The notes below the pieces were generated by a model, which ran no database searches, was not told where the DNA came from, and was given only the letters and a program-made list of their open reading frames with translations. Below are positions 61,738 through 64,000 of a stretch of 64,000 nt of DNA, one piece after another (the first letter of the stretch is position 1; each line of letters opens with the position of its first letter). The DNA is from Deinandra increscens subsp. villosa. Its lineage: Eukaryota > Streptophyta > Magnoliopsida > Asterales > Asteraceae. A program made the translations under genes and the position numbers. The stretch covers positions 23,998,396-24,062,395 of the forward strand of contig JBCNJP010000012.1 of NCBI GenBank assembly GCA_039602395.1, written 5' to 3'.

Positions 61738-62450
61738 GTGATTAAATCTGATGCACTTGTCTCGGTTTCTCAGATGGCAGAAGAGATGATTGAGGAAGAG
61801 ATTCACTTTGAAAGACACCACTGCATACCTGCTTATTTACATAACCCTCCAGAGAAACACATGCAGTTGTTCTACTCTCTAGTTGCAAGATTGAATGTAT
61901 GCAAGATCAATCATGCTCTCAGGACACACGTGCTGGTAGATGAAGAATTGGTGAGAGAATTTTGGGGAACTGCCAGGGCAAACGCTGATAAAACCAGGAT
62001 CACTGCAACTGTTCAAAACCGCCGAATTGAGATTCTTGAAGAAGATATTCGCCGTGGGTTGAATATTAATGATAGAGCAGAAGATAAAATGGAATATTCT
62101 AAGATGAAGTGTTAGAGGGTGCGCGTCTTATGGGGTATGAAGGAAAATTCCCACCAATCTTCAAGAAACTATTGCCACATTACTGGAGGTGTTTGGCACA
62201 CTACTTACAGAAATTTTTTTGGGAAAAAGAACAAGCTTTGATCAACTGAACAAGGTGCATGGAACAGCATTTGTCGCACTGGCATTGGATGGGGAATACA
62301 AATTTTCAAAGATGATGCTCCTAGATTGGGTGGGTAATGCTGAGTTGAGCGCAAGGGATCAATTTCTCATGACTCCAAGATTTGTTCACATGGTGGTGTT
62401 AAGGTAGTATCCAATAATACAAGAAAGGGTTGAGAAGTTAGATATAAAAT
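61738..62450 (+). pseudogene. D1 third ORF, N-terminal part
   Basis: Frame 61738-62115 reads HCIPAYLHNPPEKHMQLFYS, LVDEELVREFWGTARANADK and RRIEILEEDIRRGLNIND. After a frameshift a GYEGKFPPIFKKLLPHYWRC block follows, then frame 62189-62407 (FVALALDGEYKFSKMMLLDW, FLMTPRFVHMV). This matches my memory of the plant retroelement-associated ORF that follows pol in SIRE-type copias, where a YEGKFPP...YWR block and PRF-x-Q/H-M block recur. Function unknown; often called env-like only from position. Confidence 0.7.
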
Positions 62451-63734
62451 TCATGGATGATAGTGTGTTTGGACTTCAAACTCAAGATAGAAAGGGAAAG
62501 AGAACATTTCAAGGAAGGCTTGAGTGGGCAAAAAGAGGTGCTTTCCCTGAGGTTGCAAGGGAACCTGAACCAGAATCCGAACCAGAACCTGGAGAACCTC
62601 CAGTCAACACATTTGTTGAAGAAAGATCATGATGTTCCGGTAGCTGTTCAAGGGGAACCAGAGGAAATACCGTCAGATGAGGAGAATGTGTTAGATGAAA
62701 TTTTGCCTGAGGGTGAGGATCTGTCAGATGACATTTATGGAAATCTGGAGCCAATCAGTAACAAGAGAACAAGAGATGACTTGAGCACTTCTTCAAGTAG
62801 TGGCACAATCCCGCTAGACTTAAATGATAATGTTGCTGCTGATAATATGTTTGCTGAACCTGATCCACTAGCTGAACCCGCACCAAGAAAGAAAACTGAT
62901 CCAAGAACTATCAGGTTTAAGTTCCAGAAGACAAGCTCTGGGGTGATGGTGATAGAACCATCAGGTGTAAATGTTTAGAATAAGGAAGTGTCTGAGCCTT
63001 CAAATGTTGAGAACACACTTCGGGTTGCTGATCAAGTTGAGGTCGAAGAACCAACTCCGATTCAAACTGAAAGTCCTATTCTAAATGAACAAAGCCCAGT
63101 TCGTGAGGAAAGGCAATTCTTTGAAGTTGAAAGCACGTTTGTTGAGCCCAGCCCAGTAAGGGTACATGTTTCTACTGAATCAAGTCGGCCTCCCATCGTT
63201 CCAGGTTTTCGTCCGTATCAAACGCTTTTTGGGGAAAGTCTTGAAGCTAGTGATCTTCCTATCGACCTTAGGATAAGTGCTGATCCACAAATAAATTTTC
63301 TTTTATCTCAACACAGGAAGAGGGAGGGAGAGATAAAAGATCTAAAGGAAGAAAACAAGAAATTGAAAGAGAAGGAGAGTAATAATGAAGCGAGTATTGG
63401 GTGTCTGTATGCAGGTATTCTTGAATTGAGAAAGAAGTTAGATTATCTAAAGGGGGCTGGTAGCTCAAGTGCTCAGGGTGATCCAGGCCAAAGTTCTTCT
63501 CAAGGTGCCCAAACTGTTAAACTAGAACCAGAAGATGAAGCTGATGACTCCATAGAGATCTCAGATTATGCTCGAGGAGGAAGATTCATCTCAATGGCAC
63601 CTGAAAGCCAGGTTAATTGGTTCAGAGACTTCTTTCAAGGACCTCCCCCTAAGCTGTACTCTATTATGTGGGAGAAAGTGATCTCGACAAAAGGGGAAGT
63701 CGTGAACCTATCTTGTGTTGGCATTATGATATAG
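62451..63734 (+). CDS. D1 third ORF, acidic and coiled-coil part
   Basis: Frame 62457-62978 carries EEIPSDEENVLDEILPEGED and KKTDPRTIRFKFQKTSSGVM. One TAG at 62976-62978 precedes the same frame, 62988-63734. There, PSNVENTLRVADQVEVEEPT is followed by repeated Glu/Pro/Ser sequence, a heptad coiled coil (REGEIKDLKEENKKLKEKES ... LELRKKLDYLK) and DSIEISDYARGGRFISM. No signal peptide or membrane segment is apparent. In SIRE elements the env-position ORF is described as having coiled coil; a glycoprotein role is not supported here. Confidence 0.65.
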
Positions 63735-64000
63735 AAAAGAAACTGTTTGCTATGATAAGAGATGGGTACAGTCCAATCGCGTACTACAAATCTCGAGGTC
63801 AATTTCACTCCTAGACAGAGACAGAGTTGAGAAATTTGTTGAGGGCTCCTTTTATCAATAGATGGAGGGATGCACATGGAGACCTAGTCCGTGATAATCT
63901 GATGGGTCATTTAGAAGAACACTTTGCAAATTTTGAGCTCAAAACTACAAGATGGGTTCAGACTGGTACTGATCATGATACTAATGAGCCAGTTGGAGAA
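63735..64000 (+). pseudogene. D1 third ORF, continuing to window edge
   Basis: A shifted frame continues DIEKKLFAMIRDGYSPIAYY, then a TAG, then LLRAPFINRWRDAHGDLVRD and NLMGHLEEHFANFELKTTRW to the last base. This suggests a protein of more than 700 residues overall. The 3' LTR must lie beyond the window. Confidence 0.6.

Larger units (their letters stand above)
52291..64000 (+). mobile_element. D1: SIRE-like copia with a third ORF, continues past window
   Basis: 5' LTR, PBS, leader, long gag with two CCHC knuckles and a coiled coil, protease, integrase, RT, RNase H, a 2-kb spacer, then a third ORF in the env position. Gag, pol, third ORF is the SIRE order. Inserted in copy 3 of the 690-bp repeat (left flank GTTTC). 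Many stops and frameshifts, so this copy is defective. Closest autonomous-type relative of B1 and B2 in the window, though its LTR differs from theirs. Confidence 0.88.

Overview
The window is plant nuclear DNA, most likely from a eudicot and plausibly a daisy-family species (inference from the mix of LTR-retrotransposon families; no species marker is present). I see no intact host gene. About 85 percent is nested LTR retrotransposons, nearly all broken by stops and frameshifts. The only host-gene remnant I recognise is an alpha-tubulin pseudogene near 49.1-50.3 kb. No tRNA, rRNA, CRISPR or prokaryotic feature was seen. Labels below (G = Ty3/gypsy, A to D = Ty1/copia families, S1, M1, T1, H1) are mine.

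Left part (1-31.2 kb). A partial open frame (1-863) is interrupted by a Tekay-like gypsy element, G1 (864-7803), which loses its integrase core and 3' LTR at a blunt junction with a 5'-truncated gag-only copia, A1 (7804-11243). A1 abuts C1, a SIRE-like copia on the minus strand. C1 enters from its 5' LTR at 31.2 kb and its pol is split by A2 (11500-23747, LTRs at both ends, target-site duplication CTGGC). A2 is itself split by B1 (13602-19699, minus strand, target-site duplication ACTAG). The order of insertion is therefore C1, then A2, then B1.

Middle (31.2-48.5 kb). A gypsy gag relic, G2, and LTR-like AT-rich DNA are followed by a Harbinger-type MITE, M1 (36938-37276, TAA duplication). Next is a Reina-like gypsy, G3, whose gag start codon is hit by a solo LTR, S1 (38143-38674, duplication TCATG). 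Its gag is further split by B2 (38872-46502), a sister of B1. The 3' LTR of B2 holds T1, a concatenated TRIM with six LTRs (44877-46143, duplication CAGAG).

Right part (48.5-64 kb). The alpha-tubulin pseudogene is split by a hAT-like element, H1 (49223-50170). It is followed by a tandem repeat of about 690 bp made of a Harbinger ORF1 relic plus a foldback MITE. The third repeat copy is interrupted by D1 (52291 to beyond the window), a SIRE-like copia with gag, pol and a third, env-position ORF.

How the parts relate. A1, A2, B1 and B2 carry gag sequence but no pol, and all stop at the gag/pol junction, so they look non-autonomous. B1 and B2 also lack the N-terminal gag domain and resemble deletion derivatives of a D1-like element. 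The most unusual shared features are non-coding. Leaders between primer-binding site and gag are packed with 8-11 base CpG-containing motifs specific to each family. A1 and A2 share three consecutive closed stem-loops in the 3' region. B1 and B2 repeat a polypurine-tract-like motif many times. B1, B2 and D1 keep one conserved non-coding block.
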